Below are positions 11,085 through 21,745 of a stretch of 64,000 bases of DNA, in pieces. The notes under the pieces are model-generated. The model was not told the DNA's origin and searched no databases. It saw only the letters and a program-made list of their open reading frames with translations. The position numbers were made by a program, and so were the translations under genes. Each line of letters begins with the position of its first letter. Positions within the stretch are counted from its first letter, which is position 1. This DNA is from Meghimatium bilineatum (lineage: Eukaryota; Mollusca; Gastropoda; Stylommatophora; Philomycidae). Location: NCBI GenBank assembly GCA_034231615.1, contig CM067317.1:14762710-14826709 (forward strand). The letters are read 5' to 3'.

Positions 11085-11365
11085 GCTTCTGTGGTAGTGT
11101 TCATACTCCTGCAGATTAGCAGGATGCAGTCCGAAGAAAGAAATGTTTTGTATTATGGTTTACAGCTTAGCTACGATATCTGCACCTCTCAGACTGACAC
11201 AACCAATATTAGCATTGCTTCTGGGTCACTCTTACCTTTTATGAGATATATAACCAACTGAACCCAAATCTCCTTAGTCACCTCTTACAATATAAATGGA
11301 AGGTAAGAGTGGCATTTTTCTTTGATCCCCTTTCGGGCCCGGTAACAGATGGTAGTTGTTCTGGT
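11085..11365 (-). mobile_element. SINE family A, near full length, antisense
   Basis: The right end reads CTTTGATCCCCTTTCGGG, the reverse of the family A 5' end seen at 15785-15815. Inside are the reversed CTCCTTAGTCACCTCTTAC (GTCGTAAGAGGCGACTAAGG motif) and TTACAGCTTAGCTACGATAT segments. The left end holds the 3' hairpin CCTGC/GCAGG around ATTA near 11108-11125. The outer stem is decayed, so this is an older copy than 15780 or 30369. Confidence 0.75.
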
Positions 11366-11486
11366 TATACTGATGAAAATTGTCTTCAACCATGACGTCT
11401 TAGGATTCAATTAATTAGGATTCTATTCGATACGTTTTAATAATTTTTCCTGTACATTCGGTTGGTCACTATTTGCATACTTGGAA
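11366..11486. other. Unassigned spacer
   Basis: AT-rich spacer before the LINE fragment; nothing recognised. Confidence 0.3.
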
Positions 11487-12138
11487 TCGTAGCACTTTCA
11501 GTAGATTGTACGTAAATGTGTGGTATAGAAATGGAATTAACCTACACACCAAGCCGAAAGTTTATGGAGTAGTGGTACTTTCAGTGCTTGTATACACTAG
11601 TGAAACATGGACTATGCATACACGTCATGAGAGAAAACTCAATCACTTTCACACAGCTTGTCTGATAAGTTATGAATAGCAGATGGCAAGACAAGATTCT
11701 GGATACCACTTTTCTTTGACAAATCTGGTATCCCTAGCATTGACACTATTCTGTTGCAGACAGATTCGTCTGGCAGGTTATTTGGTACTTATGGCAAGCA
11801 ATCGCCTGCTAAAGATCTTCTCTATAGTGAACTGGAGAAGGGTAAACGATCTCAAGGTAGCCAAACGAAGAATTACAAGAACTCGGTAAAACCTCACCGA
11901 AATACTTTGAAATAGACCAAGATACATGGGAAGAACTTGCACAAAATAGACCTACATGGAGCTCAACAGTCAAAAAGTGCGCACCGTCTTGTGAAAAGAC
12001 GATAAATGGAGCAGTTCAACAGCGGAGAGTAGCTAGAAAGTCTCAAATAGAAAAAAAAACCTTCTACGGTGGTCATTCCATGCTCGAACTGTCCAAGGAC
12101 ATTTGCAGAAAAGGATTTATCTGCCATCTACGAACTAT
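11487..12138 (+). mobile_element. Zinc-finger LINE C-terminal fragment, decayed
   Basis: This is a diverged copy of the LINE at 53130-53817, alignable along its whole length. The plus strand reads NGINLHTKPKVYGVVVLSVL, then YTSETWTMHTRHERKLNHFH, then after frame changes GIPSIDTILLQT-like and DTWEELAQNR blocks. Near 12090 CSNCPRTFAEKD matches the start of the C2H2 finger of the 53-kb copy, without its histidines. Several frameshifts and stops are present. It ends at a TTAGTTAGTTAG run. Confidence 0.85.
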
Positions 12139-12139
12139 T

Positions 12140-12605
12140 AGTTAGTTAGTTATTCCTTTAGGGCCAAAGACTGAACATAGGGCGGATGTCATAGATTTCC
12201 ATGTCTCTCGTTTCATTGCAATTTGCTTTAGATCTTCATTGTTTCTGATACCGATGGTGAAACGTTCCCTTGTGATAGTTCTATGTAAAGTTTCTTTTGG
12301 TCTTCCCTGTTGTCTCTTGCCTTTTGGTGACCACATCAAGAGGAGAGTCTTTCAATATCCAATCGTAGTGCGTGTCCGATGTAATTCCAGCGACGCTTTC
12401 TAATATAGGTGGATACATATTCTTGTTTTGATTCTTGTCTGACAACTGTGTTTGATTTGAAGTCTGACCAACGTATGTTCAGTAGCCTTCTAAGATATTT
12501 ATTTTTAAAGGTGTTTAGTCTTTGCTCTAATTTTAATGTTGCTTTCCAAACTTCGCATCCATATGTTAATGTTGGAATTATGCAGGAGTTGAACTATTAG
12601 ACATT
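12140..12605 (-). mobile_element. LINE RT C-terminal fragment, antisense
   Basis: The minus strand from 12605 reads IIPTLTYGCEVWKATLKLEQ, then LRRLLNIRWSDFKSNTVV, then after a disturbed stretch WSPKGKRQQGRPKETLHRTI and FTIGIRNNEDLKQIAMKRE. The blocks correspond to the thumb and the C-terminal tail of an RT-bearing LINE. The last 65 codons (12142-12339) are still open. It meets the plus-strand LINE 3' end at 12138 tail to tail, sharing the TTAGTTAGTTAG junction. Confidence 0.85.
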
Positions 12606-12639
12606 GACATAATTCTAAGTGAATTTTCCAAGTGGATGT

Positions 12640-12835
12640 AAAAAATAGTCATTATCAAATGAGATGGACGAACACAATTGGAATCGCATACTAGAAAATA
12701 GCAAAGGCGACTCGAATTATATAGATAATGACCAATCGAAAGCCCAACAATAATAACAAAACTTAACGAATGGGATCCTAATTAATTCTATTAAGAGGTC
12801 TCGTATACCTCTAAAAGTCTTGCTTCACCACATTG
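12640..12835. mobile_element. Palindromic element family, partial copy
   Basis: The right half (AACAATAATAACAAAACTT, AACGAATGGGATCCTAATTA, then AAGAGGTCTCG) matches the right halves of the elements at 47922, 52764 and 55376. The left arm is barely recognisable. Confidence 0.5.
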
Positions 12836-13084
12836 TAGCTAGTTTAGTATACTTTTATTAGTAAGAGCTGCTCAATGTCACGATTGATCAGTGTAGAAGA
12901 AGATCCAGACACCCACAGGACTTACTAGTGACTGTGGGACATATCGCAGTCATCATCATCATCATCATCTCAATCCAGTTGAGCACAATAGGTATCAGCA
13001 GCTGCGACTGAATAAAGTAACAGTAGAGATCAGATACTTATATGAAAACTCATAGCCCTATAGCTTGATAATAGATAACAATCG

Positions 13085-13155
13085 CAGAAATGTGTTTAAA
13101 TGACACTTTTGTTTAAATAGTGCCTTCATTTAAATGGAACTTTATTTAATGACAC
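13085..13155. repeat. Remnant of the 17-bp TTTAAATGACAC array
   Basis: Three or four units like those at 8470-8835. The SINE at 13156 is inserted in it, and a further unit follows it at 13315. Confidence 0.6.
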
Positions 13156-13314
13156 ACCGCCGAAGACGAATGTGTTGGGCCATTGGTAAATAAAACGGCA
13201 ACACAACGCATTTCCATTCTCTGAACTACATTCAACTGGAAATCTTGTAGGACCATTGTCCTGTTACAACAGAAATCCAGTGGGAGTTTGAGAATGAAAG
13301 CTGAAGAAGAAAAC
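13156..13314 (+). mobile_element. SINE family B copy
   Basis: It begins CGCCGAAGACGAATGTGTTG and ends GAATGAAAGCTGAAGAAG. The outer 3' stem is CATTCTC at 13215-13221 with GAGAATG at 13290-13296, and the inner stem is ACTGG/CCAGT. It is flanked by ATTTAATGACAC (13144-13155) and ATTTAAGGACAC (13315-13326), a likely target-site duplication with one mismatch, although the surrounding array has similar units. Confidence 0.8.
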
Positions 13315-13329
13315 ATTTAAGGACACCTT

Positions 13330-13940
13330 TACTTTAAACAGGAAAAAATTGGAAACTAATAATCCAGTTTTGATAATCACTGGAAAAATTTCTGCGACAT
13401 GCATGACAGGTAACTATTGTTGCTATTCTTTGCTCCCCTGACAACACAAGCATGGTATGACGTATGTCTTGTACATTTTCTAATAAGACAGCTGATGGAA
13501 ATGACATTCAGTGATTTAAACTTCACATGATAGTGATTAATATTTTTATAAGAATGTTAACATAATGTGTTACCATTGATGTTAACTTTAGTGTACTCTT
13601 TCCGAGCTTAGTCGTGTCCTTCGATAATTATACTGGCCTGCTGGCATTTCGGAAATAATCCTTCTATACTGATATATCTGACTTTTTCCCGTATCTTTTA
13701 GTGGTTACTATGATTATTCTTTGTGTCGACAGCTAATAAAAATGAGGCGAAAAATCAAATGCGTCACTTTAGAAAGATTATTCCCAATATAATCCCCTAC
13801 ATGAATTAGATTTGTCGATGGTCATGGTTTCGCTATGGTCGTCGATTATATATGACCTACTGGTTTATGGGGAAATTTTAATTGGTATCTTATCCTATTA
13901 CGACGTAGCAGTAACAACCAAGCATATTTTGACTGTACTG
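13330..13940. other. Mostly unassigned; half of a short dispersed repeat
   Basis: At 13735-13775 TAATAAAAATGAGGCGAAAA is followed by ATCAAATGCGTCACTTTAGA. This resembles one arm of the palindrome at 14539-14636 and the sequence near 49092. The rest is unassigned. Confidence 0.4.
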
Positions 13941-13944
13941 TCTC

Positions 13945-14085
13945 TCTAGGCAATATAAAGACATTCAGTAGTTTTCCATTGCTTTCTTAATGGTCAATGT
14001 ACACTATCTCCTGTAGCTGGATTCGAACCCAGTACCTTACCCATCACAGACGTCCTCTGCCCGACCCCGCCAGGGAGTCTGACAT
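13945..14085 (-). mobile_element. tRNA-like SINE family F, antisense
   Basis: GGATTCGAACCCAGTACC near 14020 is a reversed pol III B box. On its left is CATTCAGTAGTTTTCCATTG, the reversed family F tail. The same two landmarks occur at 34580-34715 and, in the sense direction, at 46545-46680. Confidence 0.7.
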
Positions 14086-14129
14086 CTATCTGTCTGTCTG
14101 TCTGTCTATTCGCTAAAGCATTTGTTCGC

Positions 14130-14520
14130 TTTCAGTGTCAGGGGTAGAAGAGTTTTCTGGGGATGGGTGTGTGCTGAGTATATTGTGGAGTTTGTCACCT
14201 CTTTCATTTCGGTGGTCAATTGTTTTCGTGGTCGGCTACTAGGTCTGCCTTCACTGTATCTGTGTATCATAACTTGCCGTGGTATGCTGTCTGGTGGTAG
14301 TCTGCTGATGTGTAAAAATCATTTTATCTGTTGTCTCTTAATATATTCCAAGATTGGAGTGGTACCGGTTCTTTGTCTAATGTCTACATTTCTCACTCTG
14401 TTTCTTAGCGATATTCCTAAGATTCTGCGGAAGCATGACATTCCAGCTGTCACAAGTTTAAGTTTATCTTGTGCTGTCGTTGTTCATATTTGGCTTGGTA
14501 CCACAGAGTCGGAAATGGAA
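14130..14520 (-). mobile_element. LINE RT C-terminal fragment, antisense
   Basis: One minus frame reads KLVTAGMSCFRRILGISLRN, RVRNVDIRQRTGTTPILEYI and KRQQIK, and then continues with SRLPPDSIPRQVMIHRYSEG and RPSSRPRKQL. This is the usual FRRILG...R.RN.DIR...LEYIKRQQ block of LINE C-termini. Stops interrupt it at few places, so the copy is moderately old. The same family occurs in sense at 58228-58690. Confidence 0.85.
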
Positions 14521-14538
14521 TGCAAAAAAAATCTTTCG

Positions 14539-14636
14539 AAAATAACACATTTGATTTCCCGTGATTTTTATTGTAAACACACAGCATAATCATACTGACT
14601 AATAAAAATCACGGGAAAGGTCAAATGTGTTATTTT
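14539..14636. repeat. Short palindrome with 34/36-bp arms
   Basis: The left arm (14539-14572) and the reverse complement of the right arm (14601-14636) agree except for a 2-bp indel. Both contain AAAATAACACATTTGA and CCCGTGATTTTTATT. The loop is 28 bp. Single arms of similar sequence occur near 13735, 26110, 34368 and 49092. Confidence 0.85.
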
Positions 14637-14685
14637 AAAATGCAGTTTTTCTATTAACAATCAGATATGTTAATGGTCAACAATA

Positions 14686-14768
14686 AACCCTTGTCACCTC
14701 GGTGTAAATCAAACCCTTGTCATCACGTTGTAAATCATACCCTTGTCACCTCGGTGTAAATCATATAT
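14686..14768. repeat. 26-bp repeat, three copies
   Basis: Units contain ACCCTTGTCACCTCGGTG and TAAATCA. Confidence 0.8.
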
Positions 14769-14769
14769 T

Positions 14770-15405
14770 ATATCTATGTAAGTAGAAATCCCTGGTTGTT
14801 TCCACTTTCTTTATATTTAAGCATATTTATTCTTCCATGTATTTCTAACTTTCTCTCTCTCGCTGTCTCTCCCTTCTGCCATTCTATCTATCTATATTTA
14901 TTAATTAATCTCTCATTTGTCACGCAGCCTAAAATAATCTTACTGTTATTTACTCCGATTTTGAGGCACATCAACTACACGTGGTAAATAGCCATAAACG
15001 TCAATGAACAGGTCAGACATTCGTCAAAGCGTAATAACTATTACAGTTCACTACAGCTAATCAGCTGGGCTACATTGAGATCTCACTAGCAAATGGATTC
15101 AGATGGCACCTCTAAATACTTCTGAATCGGAACAATAATTACTACTTAACAACTTCCTCATTCATATTAGACGCTCATTCACGGTAACACATGGTTACTT
15201 CTTTAACTTCTACATTAGTTCTTTTTTATTACAATCTTTTGCTATATACTTCTTAATGTGACCAAGTTTCATTTTCATTCATATTCTTTTCTGACCAGAG
15301 TAATCCCCCCTCACCACCCCATCTGTGTGTCTGTTTATCACTCTCTAGCTAGTAAATCTGTTAATGTATCCATGTTAATAAATTTCCGGTAATATATTTA
15401 TGTTA
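14770..15405. other. No recognisable feature
   Basis: AT-rich, with short CT-rich and TATC-rich patches at 14850-14905. No coding motif was recognised. Confidence 0.4.
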
Positions 15406-15409
15406 ACAC

Positions 15410-16690
15410 TTTTAGAAAAAGACCATGCAAACTGAGAACAGCAGATGGAGTATCAGAAACATTGACAACAAAAAAAGGAGTCAGAGATGAGTGCTTTCGC
15501 CTATTCTATTCAACGTCTAAATAGACAGAATATAAAATAAAGACACAATGAGGCATAGATCGAAACAACAGAGAAGGAATAACTTAACAACGGACAATGA
15601 ACGGCTTTTCGAAGACGATAAAATCATCATATTTGATGACAAGAAAAACTGCAAACTCACATCAACTCACTACCAAGAATATGCAATAAATACAACGTGC
15701 GGATTAACACACAAGATAGAAACTATGCAAATAATGAGAGATCAACCGATCATTTAAGCATCTAAATTAAGGACACAACCCGCCCGTGTGTTGCCGGGAT
15801 CCGAAATGGGAGCAAAGAATAGCAACACTGTTTACCTTCAACGCATGTCGTAAAAGGCGACTAAGGAGGTTATGGGATGGAATTGGTTTTACCATTCTAT
15901 ATAGGGTCAGTGACCCAAAGCCATGTTGAAGTCGGATGTGTCATACGGAAAGGCGCAGATATCGCAGCAATGCTGTAACCCATGATACAACGCATTCCGT
16001 TCTCCGGACTACATCCTGCTAATCTGCAGGAGTGTGAGAACGAACGCAGAAGAAGAAGAAGAAGAAGAAGAAGAAGAAGGACACGACAAACATAAAACAA
16101 GTCAAAGAGTTCAAGTACCTTCACCAGAAGACGAACGACTCGATAGAAACAAGATGTCAATAGGTAAATTTTGTGATATACTAGCTGTCATCTTTTCTAT
16201 TGCATCAAAAAATCAACATGGAAATAAAGAAATAAATGATTAAGAACATCTTTATACCAACACTATGCTACCAATGCCAGACTTGACACCTGACATCTAG
16301 ACATAAGAGAAAGATCGAAACTTGCGAAAAGAAATTTCTACTGAAGGCTATTGGAGTCACAAGACTTGGCAAAATGTGCAGTGAGAACATGAACAAGATA
16401 ATAGGTATCACCTAATGCATCGAATGTATAGAGAAACAACAGATACAATGCTTTGGACATCTTATGAGGATGAACGATAAACTTTCCATACGAGCTTATA
16501 ACAAGATGGAATCAGGATACAGAGCCACGGTAGATCTAGAAAAGACCATCCTGAATAAATATGACTACATCTCAACCAGAGCAACACATCTGGCTCTGGA
16601 GAGAAACTACATCTTCTTCACAAACTCCTACGCTCAATGGCAAATGTGGAAGCTACGGCAACACCGCTTGGGAATAAACCTATAGATAAT
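15410..16690 (+). mobile_element. LINE RT to 3' end, interrupted by a SINE
   Basis: The plus strand reads KLRTADGVSETLTTKKGVRD around 15425-15490 and LFEDDKIIIFDDKKNCKL around 15605-15660 (equivalent of the LFADD active-site block, with E for A). A SINE follows at 15780-16076. The LINE then resumes with NIKQVKEFKYLHQKTND, FLLKAIGVTRLGKMCSEN and CFGHLMRMNDKLSIRAYN, ending with ATHLALERNYIFFTNSYAQW and LGINL before a stop at 16685. A tail of TAGATAATAGATAG follows. Several frame breaks are present. It is the same family as 9165-9577 and 43861-44320. Confidence 0.85.
15780..16076 (+). mobile_element. SINE family A, full length, inserted in LINE
   Basis: It starts CGCCCGTGTGTTGCCGGGAT and contains GTCGTAAAAGGCGACTAAGG. 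It ends with the 3' stem CGTTCTC (15998-16004) and GAGAACG (16036-16042), an inner CCTGC/GCAGG stem, and then a GAA run. AAGGACACAAC (15769-15779) and AAGGACACGAC (16077-16087) flank it as an 11-bp target-site duplication with one mismatch. No clear pol III boxes were recognised at its 5' end, so its RNA of origin is unknown. Confidence 0.9.
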
Positions 16691-17015
16691 AGATAGTTAA
16701 TATGTCACCATTGTATGGCTTTTCCCGTCTTGTAGACGGTCATTAAGCATAAGACGGAGAAGAGATCCATTGAGCATTTTCTTAAATCTGAGAAGCTGTT
16801 GTTTGTTTCTGCTTCTCTCTCGACGTGTTTTGCTAAGTCCAGGCGGCTTATATGGAGTAAGTACCTTGGCCATTTTACACTAACCCGCCTCATGATTACG
16901 TTGGCGTGGTCCAAGGGAAAGGCAAAACCGATACTCTTGGAATCAAGCAGAATTGCAGGAGATTCCAAAAGGTGTCCGGATAATATAGCTTCATTAATAA
17001 ATATGTTAATATAGT
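16691..17015 (+). other. Possible C-terminal fragment of another retroelement
   Basis: The plus strand from about 16860 reads LGHFTLTRLMITLAWSKGKA followed by PILLESSRIAGDSKRCPDNI. The second part recalls a ...LEP...R.DGKRPDG motif seen in some invertebrate retroelement proteins. This is a by-eye resemblance only. Confidence 0.25.
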
Positions 17016-17016
17016 G

Positions 17017-17110
17017 GTCCCGGTTGCTCAGTAGTTAACGCCTTGGATTCGCAATCAGATTATCCGAAGTTCAATTCCCAGTTTAACTGAAATAGTTTCA
17101 AAATGGACAA
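17017..17110 (+). mobile_element. tRNA-like SINE head
   Basis: GTTGCTCAGTAGTTAACG fits a pol III A box, and GAAGTTCAATTCC about 40 bp downstream fits a B box. The anticodon arm does not pair well, so I read it as a SINE head rather than a tRNA gene. Confidence 0.6.
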
Positions 17111-17144
17111 TGTATCATTTGTCACACTGTTCTAAGAAAAGAGG

Positions 17145-17335
17145 TCGTAGTTCTTTAGTTACGTACAGGCAGAGGTTGAGTTGGTGATTACACCATGACT
17201 ACATCGTAGGTCTTTACCTACGTACAGGCAACAGTGGAGTTCCCCATAACTACATCGTAGTTCTTTAGCTATGCGCAGGAAACGGTAGAGTTGCTGATCA
17301 CACCCTAAACTACATCGCATTCATGAAAACGTCTT
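17145..17335. repeat. About 57-bp repeat, three copies
   Basis: Units share CATCGTAGTTCTTTA, TACGTACAGGCA and GTAGAGTTG-like motifs and differ at many sites. Confidence 0.6.
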
Positions 17336-17483
17336 GAAGTCGTGGTAAAGGTAATTTTACTTGCTTTATACTTAAATATTAAGCAAGACGTGATTTGATT
17401 CTGTTTCGAGCAGCAAAAGTAGGATGTGTCATGTCATTGATGATATGAAAATGACAATATAACGCTATCTATTATCTGTAAGA

Positions 17484-17800
17484 AACCGCGTAGAGCAGTG
17501 GTTAGCACACTGGCTTCGCATATAAGTAGTCCCGATTTCATTCCGAAGTTCAGGCAGACATATTTTTCAGACCCAAACTGCTCCTACGTCAACCTTGCCT
17601 GAATTGGATGCCGGACCATTCCGAAAAGTAAAGACTGCGAGGAAAAGGAAATCGCTACCGCCCTCATATAGCAGAGCCACTAAAATGAGAGATCGCTAGC
17701 ATCTCATATTCTTGTCTTACTGTATTTATTCCCGTTAGGGATTTACAGGGAGTATTCTAGTCGTTTGTGTGATTAAGGCATCATGCCCTTACTTACTTAC
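17484..17800 (+). mobile_element. tRNA-derived SINE family D
   Basis: TAGAGCAGTGGTTAGCACAC is a good A-box region. CCGATTTCATTCC 40 bp on is a weakened B box. The body includes CGCTACCGCCCTCATATAGC, also present at 61690-61712. The element ends in a CTTACTTACTTACTTA run. Confidence 0.75.
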
Positions 17801-17804
17801 TTAT

Positions 17805-18065
17805 CGAACTCTAGACCTCACGGGTGTGAGACAAAAGATCTAACCTCTTGGCCATGCGTCAAACCACATTCCTAAGGCAGTTAAATGCTATGGATTAACT
17901 CTACTTTATCTGTTTTCTGAACTACCTCCTAATGGACATCTAGTAGAAGTATTCCTCCGAGAGTACAAAACGCAGTCCCTTGTTACCACGTCGAGCTTTG
18001 GAACTTACAATTCTCAGATTACAACTCTAGCCTCTCGACCCAGTAGTATGGTAACCAGAGCCTGG
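17805..18065 (-). mobile_element. Antisense tRNA-like SINE pieces
   Basis: TCGAACTCTAGACCTCACGG with CTCTTGGCCA downstream is a reversed tRNA-like head. A second, weaker one lies near 18000-18050. The boundaries are uncertain. Confidence 0.45.
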
Positions 18066-18074
18066 ACTTTTAGT

Positions 18075-18165
18075 CAGGGTGCAAAGAATAGGGTCACTGT
18101 TTTCTTTCAAGATATGTCGTAGGAGGAGACTAAGAAAAGGTGAGGGATTGGCTGACAACTTACAT
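18075..18165 (+). mobile_element. SINE family A, 5' part only
   Basis: GGTGCAAAGAATAGGGTCAC and TATGTCGTAGGAGGAGACTA match the first 90 bp of family A; the rest is missing. Confidence 0.6.
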
Positions 18166-18234
18166 GTTACGTGAAGAAAATCGTGGTGACTTCACGTCTT
18201 TTTCAATCTCTTGCTTTTGTCTTCTATCAAATGA

Positions 18235-18520
18235 CCCACTTGGAGAACGAAGAGATTCTGTGCAGTAAACATTGCACCTGTGTCTTTTTGTGGCGTGTCC
18301 CTAGGCGTGTCCCTAGATGCTTGATGTGTCATCCCTGATGATGGGTCAGCAAATTTAACAGAAGAATGATGAAATAGTTAACCCAGATGTATGTTCTGCA
18401 CTCCTGACAGGGCGGGGGTGATCCTGCAATGCTTCCACACTGGAATGCTTTCCTTTTGAGGACTAAACATGCACATATAAATTGCCCTAACGGAATCATG
18501 CATTTCAGACGATCTTATAA
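18235..18520 (+). repeat. Dispersed repeat family G, copy 1
   Basis: TTCTGCACTCCTGACAGG and GAGGACTAAACATGC recur in the same order at 32790-32870. The element type is unknown. The two copies are well diverged. Confidence 0.45.
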
Positions 18521-18634
18521 GTATTACTACTGAAGCTAATCACCTTATGAGATCATGGTACTTCTGTTGGAGAGAATATCGGCTGTCAAATCCTTCCTGC
18601 TCAGAGCTAAAGATTTTACTGCATTACCAACAGC

Positions 18635-21600
18635 TTCTTCATCAACATAATCATCTTCATCAACATCAGCATCATCATCAACATCAGCATCTTCATCAAC
18701 ATCAGCATTATAATCAACATCAGCATCTTCATCAACATCAAAATAGTTATCAACATCAGCATTATAATCAACATCAGCATCTTCATCAACATCAGCATCA
18801 TCATCAACATCAGCATCAACATCAACATAAGCATCAACATCAGCATCAACATCAGCATCAACATCAACATCATCATCATCATCATCAACATCAGCATCAA
18901 CATCAGCATCAACATCAGCATCTTCATCAACATCAGCATCAACATCAGCATCTTCATCAACATCAGCATCAACATCAACATCAACATCAAAACCAGCATC
19001 AACATTAGCATCAACATCAACATCAGCATCATCATCAACATTAGCATCAACATCAACATCAGCATCATCATCAACATCAGCATCATCATCAACATCATCA
19101 TCAGCATCAACATCAGCAGCAACATCAACATCAGCATCATCATCAACATTAGCATCAACATCATTATCATCATACAACATCAGCATCAACATCAGCATCT
19201 TAATCAACATCAGCATAATCATCAGCATCAACATCAGCATCAACATCAGCATCATCATCAGCATAATCACTAACATCAGCATCAATATTAACATCAGCAT
19301 CAAACATCAACATCAGCATCATCATCACAATCAGCATCTTCATCAACATAAGCATCATCATCAACATCATCATCAACATCAGCATCATCATCATCATCAT
19401 CATCAATATCAGCATCAATATCAACATCAGCATCATCATCTTCATCAACATCAACATCAGCATCATCATCTTCATCAACATCATCATCAACATCAGCATC
19501 TTAATCAACATCAGCATCATCATCAACATCAACATCAGCATCAGCATCATCAGCAGCATCATATTCATCAACATCAACATCTGCATCATCATCTTCATCA
19601 ACATCAACATCAGCATCAATATCATCATCAACATCAACATCAGCATCAGCATCAACATCAACATCAGCATCATCATCAACATCTTCATCAACATCAACAT
19701 CAATATCAGCATCAACATCAACATCAGCATCATCATCAACATCAGCATCTTCATCAACATCAGCATCATCATGAACATCAGCATCTTCATCAACATCAGC
19801 ATCAACATCAGCATCAACATTAGCATCAACATCAGCATCAACATCAGCATCTTCATCAACATCAACATCTTCATCGACATCAGCATCTTCATCAACATCA
19901 GCATCTTCATCAACATCAGCATCAACATCAAAATCAGCATCATCATCAACTACGGCATATTCATCAACATCAGCATCATAATGAACATCAGCATTATCAT
20001 CAAAATCAGCATCTTCATCAACATCAGCATCATCATCAGCATCAGCATCAACATCATCATCAACTTCAGCATCTTCATCAGCATCAACATCAGCATCAAC
20101 ATCAGCATCTTCATCAACATCAACATCTTCATCAACATCAGCATCAACATCAGAATCTTTATCAACATCTTCATTATCATCAGCATATTCATCTACATCA
20201 GCATCTTCATCAGCATCTTCATAAACATCAGCATCTTCATCAACATCATCATCAACATCAGCATCTTCATCAACATCATCATCAATATCAACATCATCAT
20301 CAACATCAACATGTTCATCAACATCATCATCAATATCAACATCATCATCAACATCATCATCAACATCAGCATCTTCATCAACATCAGCATCAACTTCAGC
20401 ATCTTCATCAACATCAGCATCTTCATCAACATCAGCATCAACATCAGCATCTTCATCAACATCAACATTTTCATCAACATCAGCATATTCATCAACATCA
20501 GCATCTTCATCAACATCAGCATTATCATCAAAATCAGCATCTTCGTCAACATCAACTTCAGCATCATCATCAATATCAGCATCTTCATCAACATCAGCAT
20601 CTTCATCAACATCAGCATCATCATGAACATCAGCATCTTCATCAACATCAGCATCAACATCAGCATCAACATTAGCATCAACATCAGAATCAACATCAAC
20701 ATCTTCATCTTCATCAACATCAGCATCACCATCAGCATCAACATTAGCATCATCATCAATATCAGCATCTTCATCAACATCAGCATCTTCATCAATTACA
20801 GCATCATTATGAACATCAGCATCTTCATCAACATCAGCATCAACATCAGCATCAACATTAGCATCAACATCTTCATTATCATCAGCATCATCATCAACAT
20901 CAGCATCATCATCAACATCAGCATCTACATGAACATCAGCATCTTCATCAACATCAGCATCAACATCAGCATCAACATTAGCATCAACATCAGAATCAAC
21001 ATCAGAATCAACATTAGCATCTTCATCAACATCCACATCTTCATCAACATCAGCATCTTCATCAACATCAGCATCAACATCAGCATCTTCATCAACTACA
21101 GCATCTTCATCAACATCAGCATCTTTATCAACATCTTCATTATCATCAGCATATTCATCAACATCAGCATCTTCATCAGCATCTTCATCAACATTATCAT
21201 CAACATCAGCATCTTCATCAACATCATCATCAATATCAACATCATCATCAACATCAACATGTTCATCAACATCATCATAAATATCAACATCATCATCAAC
21301 ATCATCATCAACATCAGCATCTTCATCAACATCAGCATCAACATCAGCATCTTCATCAACATCAGCATCTTCATCAACATCAGCATCTTCATCAACATCA
21401 TCATCAATATCAGCATCAACATCAGTATCAACATCAGCATCATCATCAATATCAACATCATCATCATCATCATCAACATCAGCATCAACATCAGCATCAA
21501 CATCAGCATCTTCATCAACATCAGCATCAACATCAGCATCTTCATCAACATCAGCATCTTCATCAACATCAACATCAACAGCAGCATCAACATTATCAAC

Positions 21601-21745
21601 TTCAGCAACATCATCATCATCATTAACATTAGCATCATCATCAACATCAGCATCAACATCAACATCATCAACACCAGCATCGTCATAAATATCACAATCA
21701 TTAACAATATTACCATTATTATCAACATTAACATCAACATCATAT
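18635..21745. repeat. 3.1-kb ATC-based minisatellite
   Basis: The array is built from CATCAACATCAG, CATCTTCATCAA and CATCATCATCAA hexamer/dodecamer combinations. Length changes are almost all multiples of three, so long reading frames stay open by composition. They give Asn-Ile-Ser on the plus strand (705 codons, 19771-21888) and Asp-Val-Ala-Glu or Met-Leu on the minus strand (up to 511 codons, 19501-21036). Longer segments recur: a block around ACATGTTCATCAAC is found at about 20309 and 21257. No signal peptide, non-repetitive flank or splice evidence supports a gene. It ends at 21745 in non-repetitive sequence. Confidence 0.97.

Noticed and set aside
17017-17090. Functional tRNA gene
   Set aside because: A and B boxes are present but the anticodon stem does not pair, and a SINE body follows.
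19501-21036. 511-codon acidic frame, possible Asp-rich protein
   Set aside because: Same array on the other strand. No signal peptide or non-repetitive part. Kept only as a hypothesis in the findings.
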